From Bacteroidota bacterium (GTDB taxonomy: Bacteria; Bacteroidota; Bacteroidia; Flavobacteriales; Weeksellaceae): a stretch of DNA of 64,000 nucleotides. The notes beneath the pieces were generated by a model. It saw only the letters and a program-made list of their open reading frames with translations. It did not search any database and was not told the origin of the DNA. Position numbers and translations under genes: made by a program. The DNA lies in NCBI GenBank assembly GCA_023422635.1, contig JAFAGO010000052.1:1-64000 (forward strand). The letters run 5' to 3'. Shown piece after piece: positions 62,852 through 64,000 of this stretch (positions are counted from its first letter, which is position 1; each line of letters opens with the position of its first letter).

Positions 62852-62881
62852 TTGAGGATATTTTTAAGATAAATATATTTG
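62852..62881 (+). promoter_or_regulatory. Promoter of the excisionase-like gene
   Basis: TTG (62852-62854), a 19-bp spacer and TATATTTG (62874-62881) match the Bacteroidota -33/-7 consensus with correct spacing. The ATG is 24 bp downstream. Confidence 0.7.
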
Positions 62882-62905
62882 TCCAATAATCTTAAAATAA
62901 AAGAT

Positions 62906-63247
62906 ATGGACGCCTTGAAAATTAACCAAAGATTCGACTTTCTAGAATCAAAATTTGATTTATTATTTAAAGAACAAGAAGAGTTTTCTCGTAGAGTACT
63001 TCTTAAATTATCATTAACTACCAAGCAGCTATTCACAAAACCAGAAGCAGCTGATTTTTTAGGACTTAATGAAAAGTACATCGATCAACTCACACATCAA
63101 AAAAAATTAAAGTTTCTGAAACGGAAAGGTCAGAAATTTAAATATTTCCGAAAAGAAGATTTGGAAGAATATATTCTTGGTGACATCGGCGAAAAGGATG
63201 AAAATGACTTTGAAGATTTCGAAAATGATATTCTTAAAAAATTCTGA
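62906..63247 (+). CDS. Excisionase-like helix-turn-helix protein
   Basis: A 113-residue DNA-binding protein. The start is set to the ATG at 62906; a TTG 27 bp upstream lies in the promoter. The N-terminal ~45 residues look like a coiled coil (RFDFLESKFDLLFKEQEEFSRR). They are followed by a MerR/HTH_17-type domain (FTKPEAADFLGLNEKYIDQLTHQKKLKFLK, with the RGQKFKYFRKEDLEEYI wing) and an acidic tail. This is the usual form of the small HTH proteins next to integrase and VirE genes in Bacteroidota mobilizable elements, where they act in excision or in control of element genes. Confidence 0.8.
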   Translation: MDALKINQRFDFLESKFDLLFKEQEEFSRRVLLKLSLTTKQLFTKPEAADFLGLNEKYIDQLTHQKKLKFLKRKGQKFKYFRKEDLEEYILGDIGEKDENDFEDFENDILKKF

Positions 63248-63283
63248 AAAGCAAAAAAGCGAACAATAATGTCCGCTAAGTAT

Positions 63284-63357
63284 TAACATTGTTATGTTAT
63301 TCTTTGTTTGTCGCAAAGCGAAGATACGACATAACATTAATAAAAGCAAAATGTTAT
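63284..63357. repeat. ATGTTAT heptamer repeats and hairpin before the VirE-like gene
   Basis: TAACATTGTTA is a 5-1-5 palindrome (63284-63294). ATGTTAT occurs at 63294-63300, as its complement ATAACAT at 63331-63337, and again at 63351-63357. The second pair frames a possible hairpin with inner stem CTTTG / CAAAG. The block ends at the start codon of the VirE-like gene, so it could be an operator, an RNA leader structure, or iteron-like sites for element replication. Confidence 0.5.
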
Positions 63358-64000
63358 GAATAAACTATCAGCATCAGTTTTTGATAATATTGGGTTTTAT
63401 CTCACAAACAAATACAAAATTAGATTTAATGAAATCAGTTTGAACTACGAGTTTAAGCCAATTGATTGTAAGGAATGGCAAGAATTAAGTTTAGAAAAAC
63501 TATATGTTGAATTAGAAAGGGAAAATTTGAAGTTTTCATTTGATAAATTAATAATTTATTTGAAAGCAGTTGTTGACTTTTTTAATCCGATCATTCAGTA
63601 TTTTCGAGATTTAAGTAAGTGGGATGGATATGATTATATCGCAGACTTTTCAAAGAAGGTAAATTTAAATTCAGATCAGGATTTCTTTGAAAAGCAATTT
63701 AAGAAATATCTTGTTAGATGTGTTTTGTGTGCTATCGAAGAAAAAAAGATAAATAAAAACGCAATCATTTTTTACAGTAGAGCACAAAATATTGGAAAAA
63801 CGACTTTCATACGGAATTTGTGTCCAGAAAAATTAATTATGTATTTCTCGGAGAATATCTCTGCAGACAAGGATTCACAAATAAAACTAGCAACTAATTT
63901 TATTATTAATCTTGATGAACTTCAGTCCTTTATGATTAAGGATATCGAATTTGTGAAAGCTTTAATTTCAAAGGAATCCATCAATGAAAGACTTCCATAC
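63356..64000 (+). CDS. VirE-family (virulence-associated E) primase/helicase protein, 5' part
   Basis: An open frame of 215 codons runs off the end of the window. After ~85 residues the PF05272-like region begins (VDFFNPIIQYFRDLSKWDGYDYI, the motif NPxxxY...L.WDG). A Walker A variant lies at S141-RAQNIGKT149, with Ala in place of the first Gly. The Walker B-like strand FIINLDELQ and the segment DIEFVKALISKESINERLPY match the sensor region of superfamily 3-type helicases. In mobilizable elements these proteins are thought to help element DNA replication. The start is ATG 63356; an overlapping ATG at 63351 stops after two codons. Truncated only by the window edge. Confidence 0.82.
   Translation, partial: MNKLSASVFDNIGFYLTNKYKIRFNEISLNYEFKPIDCKEWQELSLEKLYVELERENLKFSFDKLIIYLKAVVDFFNPIIQYFRDLSKWDGYDYIADFSKKVNLNSDQDFFEKQFKKYLVRCVLCAIEEKKINKNAIIFYSRAQNIGKTTFIRNLCPEKLIMYFSENISADKDSQIKLATNFIINLDELQSFMIKDIEFVKALISKESINERLPY

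Larger units (their letters stand above)
61613..64000. mobile_element. Left part of a tRNA-associated integrative (mobilizable) element
   Basis: From the tRNA onwards the DNA is visibly more AT-rich than the rest of the window. The gene order (unknown membrane protein, excisionase-like HTH protein, VirE-type primase/helicase) matches the core of NBU-like mobilizable elements of Bacteroidota. Integrase, mobilization genes and the right boundary are not in the window. The exact left boundary probably lies within or at the 3' end of the tRNA gene. Confidence 0.7.

Overview
The window looks like a chromosomal segment from a member of the Flavobacteriia (Bacteroidota), most like the Chryseobacterium/Kaistella group. 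The evidence is AT-rich DNA, a SusC/SusD pair, type IX secretion (T9SS) sorting domains of type A and type B, a fused CusA-TolC efflux protein, an S46 dipeptidyl-peptidase, and promoter octamers of the Bacteroidota form TAnnTTTG instead of clear sigma70 boxes. The genus is an inference.

Layout. Bases 1-5284 form a metal-resistance block: the 3' end of a fused CusA-TolC pump, its CusB-like adaptor, a Fur-family regulator and a Zn/Cd-type P-type ATPase. A perfect 7-1-7 palindrome of Fur-box shape lies in front of the ATPase gene. Next come a class I CoA-transferase with a divergent AraC regulator (5444-7884), a DPP11-type peptidase, an alpha/beta hydrolase, a GH13 lipoprotein, a small T9SS protein and a large beta-barrel protein with a degenerate M1-peptidase-like domain (14829-17648). 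The stretch 17745-32302 is mostly housekeeping: rlmH, a YihY/BrkB protein, nhaA, a RelA/SpoT homologue, a PBP4-type DD-peptidase with a histidine kinase, an M1 peptidase, tatC, a KdsD-like isomerase and recQ.

Bases 32461-36606 hold two neighbouring genes in decay: a T9SS surface protein with at least four in-frame stops and two frameshifts, and a TPR/LuxR-type regulator with no N-terminus, one in-frame stop and one frameshift. Intact genes follow: a glycosyltransferase, lpdA, a CvfB-like protein, a giant gliding-motility-type adhesin and a few small conserved genes.

Bases 46297-56556 form a compact polysaccharide utilisation locus: SusC, SusD, two tandem PF10091 lipoproteins (GH144-type, often misnamed glucoamylase), an esterase-like hydrolase and a GH3 beta-glucosidase. 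The best prediction is import and breakdown of beta-1,2-glucan. It ends at a strong terminator. After it come an FMN glutamate synthase-like protein, a secreted endonuclease I, a LolC/E-type permease, rbfA and methylmalonyl-CoA epimerase.

From a CAU-anticodon tRNA at 61539 to the window end the DNA becomes visibly more AT-rich. It carries an unrecognised membrane protein, an excisionase-like HTH protein and the start of a VirE-type primase/helicase protein. This looks like the left end of an integrated mobilizable element using the tRNA as its attachment site. Its integrase and right end are outside the window.
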